NCBI GenBank assembly: GCA_024742285.1
Contig: JANSYR010000011.1
Location: 124,001-188,000 of the forward strand
Reading direction: 5' to 3'
From: a bacterium
GTDB lineage: Bacteria > Myxococcota_A > UBA9160 > UBA4427
Length of the DNA: 64,000 nt
The position numbers were made by a program, and so were the translations under genes. Below are positions 9,418 to 18,906 of this stretch, one piece after another; the stretch's first letter is position 1, and each line of letters opens with the position of its first letter. Under the pieces are notes generated by a model. That model was not told the origin of the DNA. It made no database searches and saw nothing but the letters and a program-made list of their open reading frames with translations.

Positions 9418-10566
9418 ATGGAGACACGCATGACGCTGCGCACCAGAATCTGCGATCTGCTGGAAATCGAGGTCCCCATCGTACTCGCTGGAATGGGGGG
9501 CGCGGCGACGCCCGAACTCGCGGCGGCGGTTTCCAATGCCGGAGGGTTGGGCGTGCTCGGCGCGGCCGCCTGCGGGCCGAATCGATTGAGGCGTTGGATC
9601 GAGCGCACCCGGGAGCTGACGGACGAACCGTTCGGCGTCGACACATTGCTGCCGGCCTCCGTGCGGCGTGGTGCATTCGAAGCAAAGGCAGGCCCCTCGC
9701 CGCTCGATCAGCTTTCCGGCCACCAGGCCTTTGCACGCGAATTCCAGGAGCGCGAAGGCCTCGAGCCGCTCTCCGAAGATGATCGCGGTCCGCTCGGCGG
9801 CGGTGATGACCCCGACGCGGGCGGGCCCATGCCCTTCTCCAAGGAGTTCTTCGAGGCGCAGATGGCAGTGGTGATCGACGAACGTGTGCCCGTTTACGCC
9901 GCGGGTCTAGGGGATCCGGGTCCCTACGTGGATCAGCTTCACGCCAACGGCACCCGGGTCATGGCGGTCGTCGGGCAGACCTATCATGCGCGGAAGGTCG
10001 CAGAGTCCGGCGTCGACATCATCGTAGCTCAGGGACACGACGGCGGTGGACACAACGCGCCAGTCGGCACGATGGCGCTTCTTCCGCAGGTCAGGGACGC
10101 GATCGGTGATCTCCCGCTGCTCGGGGCGGGCGGGATCGGCGATGGTCGAGCGGTCGCGGCGGCACTCATGCTCGGTGCCGATGGGGCCTGGGTCGGGACC
10201 GCCTTCCTGGCGACCCAGGAGGCCGGCATTCACGACTTCCAGAAGCAGGCGCTCGTCGATGGGACGGATGCATCTACGACGATCTCCCGCAGCATCACGG
10301 GCAAGCCCGCGCGGATGATTCGCAGCAAGTGGTCGCAGGCCTGGGAGGAAGCCGACATCGATCCGCTTCCCATGCCCTATCAGTCGATGATCGCGATGCC
10401 CGTGCTCGGAGCTGCGACGCGCGATGCCCGCGCGGACGTGATTCCGGGCTTCGCGGGGCAGGGGCTCGGATTGATCGATCGTGTCCGGCCGGCTGCAATC
10501 GTGCTGGAAGAGATGGTGCGGGATGCCGAGAACGCGCTGGCGTCTGGCGGGGATCTTCTTGGGTAG
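9418..10566 (+). CDS. Nitronate monooxygenase / FabK-like flavoprotein
   Basis: A 382-residue FMN-dependent TIM-barrel protein of the nitronate monooxygenase (2-nitropropane dioxygenase) family, which also includes enoyl-ACP reductase FabK. The N-terminus [20 protein letters not shown] is typical. [20 protein letters not shown] carries the conserved His-containing loop, and [20 protein letters not shown] and [15 protein letters not shown] bind the flavin phosphate. Starts at 9397, 9418 and 9430 are all possible; 9418 has GAGG eight bases upstream. It is transcribed away from the thiolase operon. In catabolic clusters such proteins are often annotated as NMO with unproven substrates. Confidence 0.88.
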   Translation: METRMTLRTRICDLLEIEVPIVLAGMGGAATPELAAAVSNAGGLGVLGAAACGPNRLRRWIERTRELTDEPFGVDTLLPASVRRGAFEAKAGPSPLDQLSGHQAFAREFQEREGLEPLSEDDRGPLGGGDDPDAGGPMPFSKEFFEAQMAVVIDERVPVYAAGLGDPGPYVDQLHANGTRVMAVVGQTYHARKVAESGVDIIVAQGHDGGGHNAPVGTMALLPQVRDAIGDLPLLGAGGIGDGRAVAAALMLGADGAWVGTAFLATQEAGIHDFQKQALVDGTDASTTISRSITGKPARMIRSKWSQAWEEADIDPLPMPYQSMIAMPVLGAATRDARADVIPGFAGQGLGLIDRVRPAAIVLEEMVRDAENALASGGDLLG

Positions 10567-10602
10567 TCGGTCGCGTCCTGAGGGGCCGCGTCGCGTTCGA
10601 AA

Positions 10603-11988
10603 TCAGTCGTCTACGTACTCGTCGAGTGTCTGCCGCATGAGACGAATCCGGCTCTCCTGGTAGTTGCCGAGCCGGGCGCGTCGAGTCTTGGATGCACGCA
10701 GGCCGCGTTGTACGCGGGGCATCGTCTCGAAGTCCTGGTCCAGGATCGGGCCGAAGTATCCGAAGGCGTCGACGGATGACCAGAGCTGGTTCGCCTGCAG
10801 TTCGACGAGCGGCGCCGCCGGAGGACGAGCGGTGCCGTCAGGCACGGGGAGAAGAAGGCGAACCTCGAAATAACAACGGTTCGGATCGTCACCGAATGGA
10901 CGGACGCGATACACGAGTGGGGACCCTAGACCGCCGAAGATCACCAGATTCGGAAAGACGTGATACTGGATCACGTCCAGAATCTCGGTGTCACTCAAGC
11001 CGCTCGTGTCGATCCCCAAGTCGTTGCCGAGCCGTTCTCGCATCGCCGACACGATCACGTCTCGGGCCCGAGCTCCCTCGGGCACCGCGGAGGCCGCTTC
11101 GCAGAGTCCGAAGTTGGCAGCCTCGTCGAGAATCCGCTGCTCGCTGTAGGAGCCCTCGGTATGAGGGCTCGCTACACCGGACAGGTTGATCATTCGGCTC
11201 GTGTGCCGCTGTCCCGGCCAGACGTCGTACTGAGCGTTCGCGTCACCGAAGAGGGGTAGGGACTGGGGATGAATCCCGATGACGTGGAAGACTTCGATGA
11301 AGGCTTCGATCGCGATCTTCCAGTTGCATTCGAGGACCTTCCCGGCGTGCGCCGCAGTGTATCGGTCCTCGAGCGGCCACCTCGCGAAATCCTGCGGCAC
11401 GCGCTCGAGATACTCGGAGAGCGCTCCCGCGTCGCTGTCCAGGTTGACGAAGACGAAGCCTCCCCACTCGTCCACACGAGCCTCGGGAAGTCTGAGATCG
11501 TCCTCATTCAGATCGGGGAAGTCCCATGGACAGGTGATCTTTTCGACCTCGCCGTTCAGATTCCATGTGAAGCTATGAAACGGACATCTTATCCGGCTGA
11601 TGCGGCCGCCGTCTTCTCGAAGGAGCGTTCCGCGATGGAGGCAGGAGTTGTGGTAGGCCCTGATCTCGTCGGGCGTCGAGCGGATCACGATGAGAGAAGT
11701 CTCCCCGATCTCGTAGACGACGTGGTCGCCGACCTCCGGTATGTCTTCCTCCCGACAAGCGACCTGCCAGACGCGTGACCACATCCGCTCGAGTTCGAGT
11801 CGGTGGTAGTCGGGCGACGTGTAGACATTGGTGGGGAGCGCGCCACCGCCGATGCTTGTCGAGACGGTCTCTCTCAGGAACGCCGGCGGCTCGTTGGTGT
11901 CTTCCCGGTACACGTCCTGAACGGATTCACCCGGACAGCGGGCATCGCCATCCGCATCGGGCGTGCTTGACGATCGTGTAGGCTTCAT
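10603..11988 (-). CDS. Rieske non-heme iron oxygenase, large (alpha) subunit
   Basis: A 461-residue ring-hydroxylating oxygenase alpha subunit. The Rieske 2Fe-2S ligands are CLHRG and CPFH (CxH...CxxH, 16 residues between). The mononuclear iron site is EAFIEVFHVIGIH, with two histidines and a C-terminal acidic ligand expected. The start is set at the ATG with AAGGAG seven to eight bases upstream, although the frame is open further upstream. It would hydroxylate or demethylate a ring substrate using electrons from a reductase that is not encoded nearby. It is the last gene of the leftward operon, 159 bases after a thioesterase gene. Confidence 0.93.
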   Translation of the reverse strand: MKPTRSSSTPDADGDARCPGESVQDVYREDTNEPPAFLRETVSTSIGGGALPTNVYTSPDYHRLELERMWSRVWQVACREEDIPEVGDHVVYEIGETSLIVIRSTPDEIRAYHNSCLHRGTLLREDGGRISRIRCPFHSFTWNLNGEVEKITCPWDFPDLNEDDLRLPEARVDEWGGFVFVNLDSDAGALSEYLERVPQDFARWPLEDRYTAAHAGKVLECNWKIAIEAFIEVFHVIGIHPQSLPLFGDANAQYDVWPGQRHTSRMINLSGVASPHTEGSYSEQRILDEAANFGLCEAASAVPEGARARDVIVSAMRERLGNDLGIDTSGLSDTEILDVIQYHVFPNLVIFGGLGSPLVYRVRPFGDDPNRCYFEVRLLLPVPDGTARPPAAPLVELQANQLWSSVDAFGYFGPILDQDFETMPRVQRGLRASKTRRARLGNYQESRIRLMRQTLDEYVDD

Positions 11989-12147
11989 CGATAGACACTC
12001 CTTACCGTTCAGTTCGTGGCGGCCGCACGTCAATACAACGACTCGCAAAGCCCGGGTCCGCATCCCGGCCCCTCCCGCATTCGGCGTTGTCGATGGAGTT
12101 GGGTGAGGCTGGCTCTCATGTCGAGGGCGCGCGGGTCGCAAGTCTTG

Positions 12148-12900
12148 TTATTCGCGAGCGGTTCTCTCCTTCGCGATCGCCTCTGCGTCCGGGGAGAAAC
12201 GTTGTCTGCGAATGCGGCTCAAATCTTCGAATTTCTCGCGATCGATCGAGATGAAGAGGCCGGACGCCTCTGCGCAAAGCCGATCGCCTGCGTACATCTC
12301 GCCGCGAGTGCGGATTTTTCGGCCGCTACGGCCCTCGTAGCGCCCTTCGAATCTGAGCGTCGTTCGAATCGGAGTCGGGCTGCGGTAGCTCACTTCGAGA
12401 GTGCCGGTCATCCCCGGCGCGCCAGAGTAGATGCAGGCCATGCCCAGAAGCTCGTCGAATGCGGCCGCGATGAAGCCGCCATGGACGCAGCCGGGCGCTC
12501 CCTCGTACGCGTTGCCGAAGAAGCCCGTCCCCGAGACGAAGCCCGCGTCGGGATCTGGAGCGAACTGGAGTGGCGGCGCGATCGGATTGGCGCGGCCCAC
12601 GAGCGGGCTTCGGTCGTGGAAGTTCTCCATGCCGGCGAAGGCCATCTCGGCGATGCCACGCGGCTCGTCCTCAACGGGCTCCTTGCCGAAACGATCTGCG
12701 AGCCTCTGAATTTCGGCCGCGCCCGCCAGCAGCGCACTCGTGTCGGCGTCTGTCGCGCACAGTACGTCGAGCAGCGATCGCACCGATTCGGCTACGTCGC
12801 GCTTTGCTCTCCAGCTGTCAGGAACTTCCTCGTCGGCCTTGCGGAAACGGGCAATCCGTTCCGCGATCAAATCGGCGCTCATCGCTCCATCGTCGGTCAT
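12148..12900 (-). CDS. Hotdog-fold thioesterase (PaaI/4HBT-like), long form
   Basis: A 250-residue protein whose C-terminal half is a hotdog thioesterase domain: YEGAPGCVHGGFIAAAFDEL holds the conserved HGG/Asp active-site segment, and GTLEVSYRSPTPIRT is the typical central strand. The N-terminal 100 residues form a helical extension seen in some actinobacterial and proteobacterial relatives. It would hydrolyse a CoA thioester. It lies 21 bases after the P450 gene. An alternative start is the Met at residue 7. Confidence 0.85.
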   Translation of the reverse strand: MTDDGAMSADLIAERIARFRKADEEVPDSWRAKRDVAESVRSLLDVLCATDADTSALLAGAAEIQRLADRFGKEPVEDEPRGIAEMAFAGMENFHDRSPLVGRANPIAPPLQFAPDPDAGFVSGTGFFGNAYEGAPGCVHGGFIAAAFDELLGMACIYSGAPGMTGTLEVSYRSPTPIRTTLRFEGRYEGRSGRKIRTRGEMYAGDRLCAEASGLFISIDREKFEDLSRIRRQRFSPDAEAIAKERTARE

Positions 12901-12921
12901 TCGAACAGCTCTGCTCCTCGA

Positions 12922-14184
12922 TCAGGCCGCGTTCGCCGCGGGGAGCAGGCGATAGCGGATCGGCATGTGCTTGATCCCTCCGACGACGCTCGACCGAAGT
13001 CGCTCGACGGGGCCCGCGAGCTCCACGTCGGTGAGTCGTGCGAGCAGATGGCGGAAGATCACCTGCAGCTCGAAACGGGCGACGTGGGCACCCAGGCAGA
13101 CGTGCTCTCCGATTCCGAATGCGATGTGGCGATTCGGCTGTCGGTCGATCCGAAAGCGATCAGCGTCCTCGAAGATCGACTCGTCCCGATTTGCAGACGG
13201 ATAGAAGAGCGTGAGCGTCTCACCCTCGCGGATCGTCTGCCCGTGCAGCTCGACGTCGCGCACGGGAGTCCGGCAGAAATGAATCACCGGTGAGGTCCAA
13301 CGCAAGACCTCCTCGACGAGGGATCGGTTGAGGTCCGGTCGCTCACGGGCGAGCGCCAGCTGATCCGGATTCTCGATCAGTGCGAGGAGACCTCCGCTCG
13401 CGGCGTTGCGGGTCGTTTCGTTTCCTGCGACGACGATCAGGAAGTAGTACGACATCAGCTCGAAGACGGGAAGCTCTCCGCCGCCGATCTTCGAGTGGGT
13501 GAGCACGCTGACGAGATCGTCTTTCGGGCGTCCCCGCCGTTCGTTCGTCAGGTCCTGGAAGTAGGAGAAGAGGGCGAGCCGGGCGGATTGCACCGTCTCT
13601 TGAGGCGTCTTCCCCTCCTCGCGGTATTCCGGATCGGCCGCCCCTAGGACGCGGTTCGTCCAGTCGAAGAGCAGTTCCCAATCCGACTCCGGGACGCCGA
13701 GCATCTCGGCGATCACCCAGATCGGAATCTTGGCGGAGAACTCTCGCACGAAGTCCACCTCGGACTCCTCCCCGTCCGCGAAGATGTCGTCGAGAGCGCG
13801 CGTTGCGATCGCGTCGATCCGCTGAGCGATGTCTCGAAGGGCTCGGGGCGTGAATCGCTTGTTCACCAGGGATCGGTAGTCGGCATGATCGGGGGGATCC
13901 ATGTTGAGGAGCATCCGAACCGGCAGCTCGCCCGATTCTCCCGTGAGTGTGTCTGCGCCGACGACGAGTCGAGGCGAGTTCAAATAGAGGTCCGGTCGTC
14001 GCGAGACCGCGACGATGTCCTCGTGGCGCGTCAACGCCCAGAACGGCTGGAGCGCGAGGCGATCGAAATGATAGACGGGCGCCTCACGCCGAAGAAGTCG
14101 AAAGGCCTCGTGTGGATAGCCATGCTCGGCATAGTGGACCGGGTCGATCAGTTCAACATCGTCGAGTTTCATTGCGGCACTCAT
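12922..14184 (-). CDS. Cytochrome P450
   Basis: A 420-residue class I bacterial P450. The oxygen-binding I-helix is VVAGNETTRNAASG, the K-helix ExxR is EVLR, and the heme loop is FGIGEHVCLGAHVARFEL with Cys as axial ligand. The start MSAAMKLDDVELIDP follows GAAGGAGTGAGATCA, a strong ribosome-binding site; an in-frame extension to 14643 overlaps the thioesterase gene and looks non-coding. The gene begins 5 bases after the thioesterase. It resembles CYP125/CYP142-like catabolic enzymes in general layout, but the substrate is not determinable. Confidence 0.94.
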   Translation of the reverse strand: MSAAMKLDDVELIDPVHYAEHGYPHEAFRLLRREAPVYHFDRLALQPFWALTRHEDIVAVSRRPDLYLNSPRLVVGADTLTGESGELPVRMLLNMDPPDHADYRSLVNKRFTPRALRDIAQRIDAIATRALDDIFADGEESEVDFVREFSAKIPIWVIAEMLGVPESDWELLFDWTNRVLGAADPEYREEGKTPQETVQSARLALFSYFQDLTNERRGRPKDDLVSVLTHSKIGGGELPVFELMSYYFLIVVAGNETTRNAASGGLLALIENPDQLALARERPDLNRSLVEEVLRWTSPVIHFCRTPVRDVELHGQTIREGETLTLFYPSANRDESIFEDADRFRIDRQPNRHIAFGIGEHVCLGAHVARFELQVIFRHLLARLTDVELAGPVERLRSSVVGGIKHMPIRYRLLPAANAA

Positions 14185-14189
14185 TGATC

Positions 14190-14636
14190 TCACTCCTTCG
14201 GATCGCGGATCAGGACCGTGCCCTGTGCAATGCAGGCGAGCCGGTCTGCGTTTCGAACTTCGATGCGCACGACTGCGGTCGCACGCGTCATAGAGATGAT
14301 CTCCGCGTCGGCGACCACAGCTCCCGTGCTCACTGGAGCGAGGTAGTTGACCTTGAACTCGGTCGTCGCTGCCCACTGGCCGGGCTTCATGTGCGGATAG
14401 CAGACGCAACCCAGGACGTGATCGCAGACGGCCGCGAGGACGCCGCCGTGCATGTTGCCGAACGGCGTGAGGAGTTCCGGCCTGACCTCGAGCTTCGCCC
14501 TGAGGTGGCCGGGTTCGAACTCCGCAAACTCGACACCGAGGAATCCGGGCAGACCCTCGAGCTTCTTGCTCGCGTCGATGAATCCCTTTGCCACGGATGC
14601 GTCGAAGCTCGCTCGTAGTCGATCGCTGGTACTCAC
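14190..14636 (-). CDS. PaaI-family hotdog thioesterase
   Basis: A 148-residue single-domain hotdog thioesterase. PFGNMHGGVLAAVCDHVLG holds the conserved GG plus Asp catalytic segment, and WAATTEFKVNYLAPV is the substrate-channel strand. It starts with GTG. It is sandwiched between the XRE-cupin regulator (31 bases) and the P450 (5 bases) in the leftward operon. It probably releases CoA from a pathway intermediate or dead-end thioester. Confidence 0.9.
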   Translation of the reverse strand: MSTSDRLRASFDASVAKGFIDASKKLEGLPGFLGVEFAEFEPGHLRAKLEVRPELLTPFGNMHGGVLAAVCDHVLGCVCYPHMKPGQWAATTEFKVNYLAPVSTGAVVADAEIISMTRATAVVRIEVRNADRLACIAQGTVLIRDPKE

Positions 14637-14667
14637 GCTCCATCTCCTCTCGGTCGTGCGTGACCGG

Positions 14668-15279
14668 TCATCGCTTGTCCTTCTGCACCGTTTGCACGTG
14701 CAGGTGCAGCTTCTTCCGGAGTCCGCGCGGAAAGTTGCCCGCGATCAGGAACCGGGCGATCCGTCGGCTCGGGTTCCACCATCGATGCGGAATGCCGGCC
14801 TTGAAGTGGAGAGAGTCACCCTGGCCGAGTTCGAACTCCTCGTCGCCGACGGAAAAGTGGATTTGGCCTTCCTCGCAGACGATGACCTCTTCGCCGTCGT
14901 ATCCGTGTGCGCCGCTACCACTCGAAAAGCCGGGATAAACGGTCACTCGCCACATCTCGATCGCCGGATCGAAGAGGTCTCCCGAGAGCCGCTCGACGCG
15001 GAGCTTCTGTCGGGAGTCGATCACGGAGTGCTCCTTCGAGCGCATGAAGACGACGTCGGCCTCCTCGGGCTCAGAACTGAGGAGCTCCGCGGGCCTGCGA
15101 TCCAGGCCGCGAGCAATTTTCAGTGCGATCGCGATCGACGGGACCATCTGGCCGGTCTCGACCTTCTGGATCGTACTTGGCGCTACGTCGCACCGATTCG
15201 ACAGGTCCTGAAGCGAGAGCCCGAGTTCGTCGCGCCATTGTCGAACGCGAACGCCAACGAATTCAATGTCTTCTTCCAT
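14668..15279 (-). CDS. XRE-type HTH regulator with C-terminal cupin
   Basis: A 203-residue regulator with an N-terminal helix-turn-helix (VRQWRDELGLSLQDLSNRCD, VAPSTIQKVETGQMVPSIAI; residues about 8-60) and a C-terminal cupin barrel (GYDGEEVIVCEEGQIHF, LGQGDSLHFKAGIPHRWWNP) that would bind a small ligand. Such proteins often repress local catabolic genes. It is embedded in the operon between an amidohydrolase and a thioesterase gene, so it probably controls cluster 1, possibly through its divergent promoters at 9236-9417 and 16515-16639 (inference). Confidence 0.92.
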   Translation of the reverse strand: MEEDIEFVGVRVRQWRDELGLSLQDLSNRCDVAPSTIQKVETGQMVPSIAIALKIARGLDRRPAELLSSEPEEADVVFMRSKEHSVIDSRQKLRVERLSGDLFDPAIEMWRVTVYPGFSSGSGAHGYDGEEVIVCEEGQIHFSVGDEEFELGQGDSLHFKAGIPHRWWNPSRRIARFLIAGNFPRGLRKKLHLHVQTVQKDKR

Positions 15280-15323
15280 GACTTCTCCCTGGTACGTCTG
15301 TCGCGTCCCCGCGCTCTTCTCGG

Positions 15324-16514
15324 TCAGGCCGGTAGCGGGATCCGGTAAAGCTCCGCCGCATTGTCCTGGAGGACTCGCTTGCGGACGTGCGGGGTAAGCC
15401 CTCCCAGAACCTCCGTGACGTGTTCACGATTGTCCGGATACAGACAGGTGGGGTGCGGGAAATCGGTCTCGAAGAGCACGTTCTCGACGCCAACGTCTTC
15501 GATGAGCTTTTTTGGGGCCGTCTTCTCGAACCAGAAGCAGCCGTACACCTGACGCTTGAAGTACTCCGAGGGAAGCATCTTCAGCTTGCCGTTGGCGTTC
15601 GCGCCCGTCTCGTGCATCTCGTAGTCGAGGGACTCGAGCAGGAAGGGCAGCCATCCGATCCCGCTCTCGACTGAGACGACTTTGACCTTCGGGAACCGCT
15701 CCAGTACGCCGCTGTAAAGTAGGTTCCCGAGCACGCGCGCGTTCTCGAGGAAAAGCGCGGTCGAGCCGAGTGCGAGCTTCTCCGGGAGGTCGGTCGATTG
15801 CCAGGCAGCGCGGCCAAACATGTTGAAGGAAGTCTGACTCGCACCGATGTGGAAGTTCACGGGCATCTCGAGTTCGCCGCACACGTCCCAGAACGAATCC
15901 CATGCCGGATCGCCGAGGTCGGGCAAGCCAACGGAATCGGGATCGCTGCACATAACGATCCCGCGAAGCCCCATCTCGTGCGAGCGTCGGATTTCGGCCG
16001 CACACGCCTCGATGTGCCACCAGGGGACAAGTGCCATCGGGAAGATCCGCTCGTCCGATCCACGCTGGATCTCGACCATCGCGTCGTTGTAGACCGTTGC
16101 GCAGGCGAGGCGGAGTTCCTCGTCCTCGATCTGGGTGAAATTCTGGTTTCCGAAGCCAGCCACGTTCGGGTAGATCACTTGCGCGCCAATGCCGAGCTCA
16201 TCCATCAGGCGGACGCGCGCCTTCATGTCATAGGAGGCAACGTGAACATCCTCTTGTGACCAGCCGAAGAACTCGATCCCGTCGGATTTCTGGCCATCGC
16301 TCCGAACGACGCTCACCGGCGTGGCCGCGCCCAGATCGATGTCGCCGTCGACGACCCAGTGTTTCGCGCCGTCGATCTCCTTGACCTGGGGCAGCCGCGC
16401 GCGGATGGCACTGGGGGCGTTCGCCGTCCACAGATCGTGGGGTTCCGAGATATGTGTGTCCGCGTCGATGACGTGCAAGCCATCGAAGATCGTGTCCATG
16501 TCCGCAGTGCTCAT
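15324..16514 (-). CDS. Amidohydrolase-2 family metal-dependent hydrolase
   Basis: A 396-residue TIM-barrel protein of the amidohydrolase-2 family (relatives include ACMS decarboxylase and gamma-resorcylate decarboxylase). The first metal site is VIDADTHISEPHDLW, a conserved His lies in PVNFHIGAS, and the late metal-binding Asp is in LFETDFPHPT. Family members hydrolyse or decarboxylate ring-derived acids. It is the first gene of the leftward operon and diverges from the alcohol dehydrogenase gene. It is one of four such proteins in the window. Confidence 0.9.
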   Translation of the reverse strand: MSTADMDTIFDGLHVIDADTHISEPHDLWTANAPSAIRARLPQVKEIDGAKHWVVDGDIDLGAATPVSVVRSDGQKSDGIEFFGWSQEDVHVASYDMKARVRLMDELGIGAQVIYPNVAGFGNQNFTQIEDEELRLACATVYNDAMVEIQRGSDERIFPMALVPWWHIEACAAEIRRSHEMGLRGIVMCSDPDSVGLPDLGDPAWDSFWDVCGELEMPVNFHIGASQTSFNMFGRAAWQSTDLPEKLALGSTALFLENARVLGNLLYSGVLERFPKVKVVSVESGIGWLPFLLESLDYEMHETGANANGKLKMLPSEYFKRQVYGCFWFEKTAPKKLIEDVGVENVLFETDFPHPTCLYPDNREHVTEVLGGLTPHVRKRVLQDNAAELYRIPLPA

Positions 16515-16558
16515 TGGGGTTCCCCTCGTCCGGATTGACTGGCTATGATCGGGGACGT

Positions 16559-16568
16559 TAAATCGGAT
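16559..16568. promoter_or_regulatory. TAAATCGGAT motif in divergent promoter
   Basis: Second exact copy of the 10-mer at 9367-9376, here in the intergenic space between the leftward amidohydrolase operon and the rightward alcohol dehydrogenase operon. Possible binding site for a shared regulator such as the XRE-cupin protein; chance identity is not excluded. Confidence 0.35.
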
Positions 16569-16639
16569 TGGAAACTTTGTCTACCGAGCGGGCGGCCGCA
16601 CGAAGACGTGGTCGAAGAAGGATCCAGAGGAGGCGGGTC

Positions 16640-17740
16640 GTGTCGGGAACGCCGAAGAAGACGCGAGCGATCGTCCAGACTGGGCCGCGGAGTCTGGAGC
16701 TGCGGGATCTTCCGGTTCCGGAAATCGGCGCGGACGATGCCCTGCTTCGGGTCGAGGCCTGCGGCATCTGTGGCAGCGACGTGGAGCAGTACCACGGGGC
16801 GTTGCCACTTCCATTTCCGGTGATCCCCGGTCACGAGCCGCTCGGCCGGATCGAGTGCATCGGCGATCGCGCCGCCGAGCGATGGGGCGTCGACGTGGGC
16901 GATCGCGTCGCCGTCGAGACAATGCTGTCCTGCCGTTTCTGCCCCCCCTGTCTCCGAGGCGACTATCACCTTTGCCGTGCTCGACAGATCTATTCCTACA
17001 TCCCGTTGGATCGACCACCGGGGCTATGGGGGGCCTATGCGGATCTGATGTACCTCGCGCCGACCTCGATCGTTCATCGCGTCGACCCAACGCTTCCACC
17101 CGAACTCGCTGTGATGTTCAACCCGCTGGGCGCTGGGTTCCGATGGGCGGTCGAGATCCCTCGCACGCAGCCCGGTCAGAGCGTCGTGGTCCTCGGCCCC
17201 GGCCAGCGTGGCCTGGCGAGCGTGATCGCCTGCCGCTCGGTCGGCGCCGGCCAGATCGTCGTGACGGGCCTCGAGGCAGACGCCGAGAAGCTGTCGCTGG
17301 CCCGCACGTTCGGCGCCGACGTGACCGTCGACGTCGAGAACGAAGACGCGCGTAGTCGGATTCTCGAGGCGACGGACGGCGGTGCGGACGTCGTCGTGGA
17401 TGTGTCAGCCTACGCGACGTCTCCAGTGGCCGAGGCGCTCGACTACGTGCGACCCGGCGGAACGATCGTCCTGGCCGGAGTGAAGGGCCACGTTCCGATC
17501 CCCGAATTCATCTCGGACAAGATCGTGATGAAGGAGATCGCTATACGAGGAGCGATCGGCGTGACGCAGTCGGGCTATTCCGAAGCGATTCGACTGATCG
17601 AGTCCCGGCGTGTACCTCTCGAGAAGATGCACACACACGACTTCGCGCTGGGAGACGCCGAGGAGGCGATCCGGACACTGGCAGGCGAGATGGATGGAAC
17701 GCGCTCCATCCACTCGTGTCTCCTGCCAGGACTGGGCTGA
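16640..17740 (+). CDS. Zinc-dependent medium-chain alcohol dehydrogenase
   Basis: A 366-residue MDR-superfamily dehydrogenase. Catalytic zinc ligands lie in CGICGSDVEQYHG and GHEPLG; the structural zinc site is CRFCPPCLRGDYHLC. The Rossmann fold is VVVLGPGQRGLASVIA. I choose the GTG start because GAGGAGG lies 6-7 bases upstream and the protein then begins at the usual place (KKTRAIVQTGPRSLELRDLP). It would oxidise an alcohol intermediate with NAD(P)+. It starts the rightward operon with the thiolase gene 17 bases downstream. Confidence 0.93.
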   Translation: MSGTPKKTRAIVQTGPRSLELRDLPVPEIGADDALLRVEACGICGSDVEQYHGALPLPFPVIPGHEPLGRIECIGDRAAERWGVDVGDRVAVETMLSCRFCPPCLRGDYHLCRARQIYSYIPLDRPPGLWGAYADLMYLAPTSIVHRVDPTLPPELAVMFNPLGAGFRWAVEIPRTQPGQSVVVLGPGQRGLASVIACRSVGAGQIVVTGLEADAEKLSLARTFGADVTVDVENEDARSRILEATDGGADVVVDVSAYATSPVAEALDYVRPGGTIVLAGVKGHVPIPEFISDKIVMKEIAIRGAIGVTQSGYSEAIRLIESRRVPLEKMHTHDFALGDAEEAIRTLAGEMDGTRSIHSCLLPGLG

Positions 17741-17757
17741 GGCGAGAAAGGAGCTCG

Positions 17758-18906
17758 ATGTCGAATCCGAGGGCACCGGTCATCGTGGGCATCGGTCGCA
17801 CGGTCTATAGCCGAAGCTCGGGTCGGACGACGCTCGCGATGGCCGCGGAGGCCGCTCGGTTCGCGCTCGACGACGCCGGGCTCACCGCGGCGGATGTCGA
17901 CGGAGCGGCGACCTATCAGGTCGGCGATTCGGCGGGGCCGATGAGAGTGTCGGACGCGATCGGGTCGCCCGGTCTCCGCTGGAATCTGGATCTAATGGGC
18001 GGCGGCAACTATGCGTCGAGCGTCGTCACGAATGCAGCGATGGCCCTCGAGTCGGGCGCCTGCGAGACGGCAGTCGTCTACCGCTCGCTCAACGGGCGGA
18101 GCGGTCGGCGATTCGGTCGTGCGGATGGGGCTCGCAGGGTCGGCGGGCCGATGCAGTTCACGGCGCCTCAAGGCTATTCGACGCCACCGCAGTGGATGGC
18201 GATGTGGGCGCGGGAGCATCAACGGGTCTACGGAACGACCTGTGAAGATCTCGGCGAGATCGCGGTAACCCAACGACGGCACGCCTCTCGGAATGAGCAC
18301 GCCGTCCATCGCAAGCCCATCACGATCGATGACTATCTCGCCGCCCGCTGGATCAACGAGCCGCTCCGGCTCTACGACTGCGCGCTCGAGGTCGACGGCG
18401 CCGTGGCCCTCGTGCTCACCACGGCGGAGCGGGCAAGAGACACGCGCCAGCCACTCGTTTCGCTCCTCGCGCATGCCGAATTCACGGGGGCCGGCGGTTC
18501 CTGGGAGCAGTGGCCCGACCTAACGACGATGTACTCGAAACACGTGGCGCCCGACCTCTGGAGTCGGAGTGGCCTGGTCCCCGCCGACGTAGACGTTGCC
18601 TGCATGTACGACTGCTTCACCTACACCGTGATGGTCACGCTCGAGGAGTTCGGTTACTGCGGACGCGGCGAGGTGGGCGACTTCTTCCGCGAAGGAAGAG
18701 CGACGTACGGCGGCGAAGTCGTGGTCAATCCACATGGCGGACTCCTCTCGGAGGGATATATCCACGGTCTGAACCACAGTTTCGAGGCGGTCCTTCAGCT
18801 ACGTGGCGACGCGGGCGTCCGGCAAGTCGATGCGGCGGAGGTCGCGCTGGTCACCGCCGGTGCGGGGCCCTATGGAGGCGCCATGCTGCTAGCGGTGTCT
18901 CGATGA
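17758..18906 (+). CDS. SCP2/Ltp2-type thiolase-fold enzyme (second copy)
   Basis: A 382-residue thiolase-fold protein, paralogous to the enzyme at 8072-9235. It starts at ATG after AAAGGAG with APVIVGIGRTVYSRSSG. The nucleophile region reads LMGGGNYASSVVTNAA with no evident Cys, and the C-terminal loop is NPHGGLLSEGYIHGLNHSF. The lack of the cysteine is shared with Ltp2-type aldolases that act with DUF35 partners. Its stop codon overlaps the start of the DUF35 gene (ATGA). Probable role: thiolysis or retro-aldol cleavage of a beta-hydroxy or beta-keto acyl-CoA (inference). Confidence 0.9.
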   Translation: MSNPRAPVIVGIGRTVYSRSSGRTTLAMAAEAARFALDDAGLTAADVDGAATYQVGDSAGPMRVSDAIGSPGLRWNLDLMGGGNYASSVVTNAAMALESGACETAVVYRSLNGRSGRRFGRADGARRVGGPMQFTAPQGYSTPPQWMAMWAREHQRVYGTTCEDLGEIAVTQRRHASRNEHAVHRKPITIDDYLAARWINEPLRLYDCALEVDGAVALVLTTAERARDTRQPLVSLLAHAEFTGAGGSWEQWPDLTTMYSKHVAPDLWSRSGLVPADVDVACMYDCFTYTVMVTLEEFGYCGRGEVGDFFREGRATYGGEVVVNPHGGLLSEGYIHGLNHSFEAVLQLRGDAGVRQVDAAEVALVTAGAGPYGGAMLLAVSR

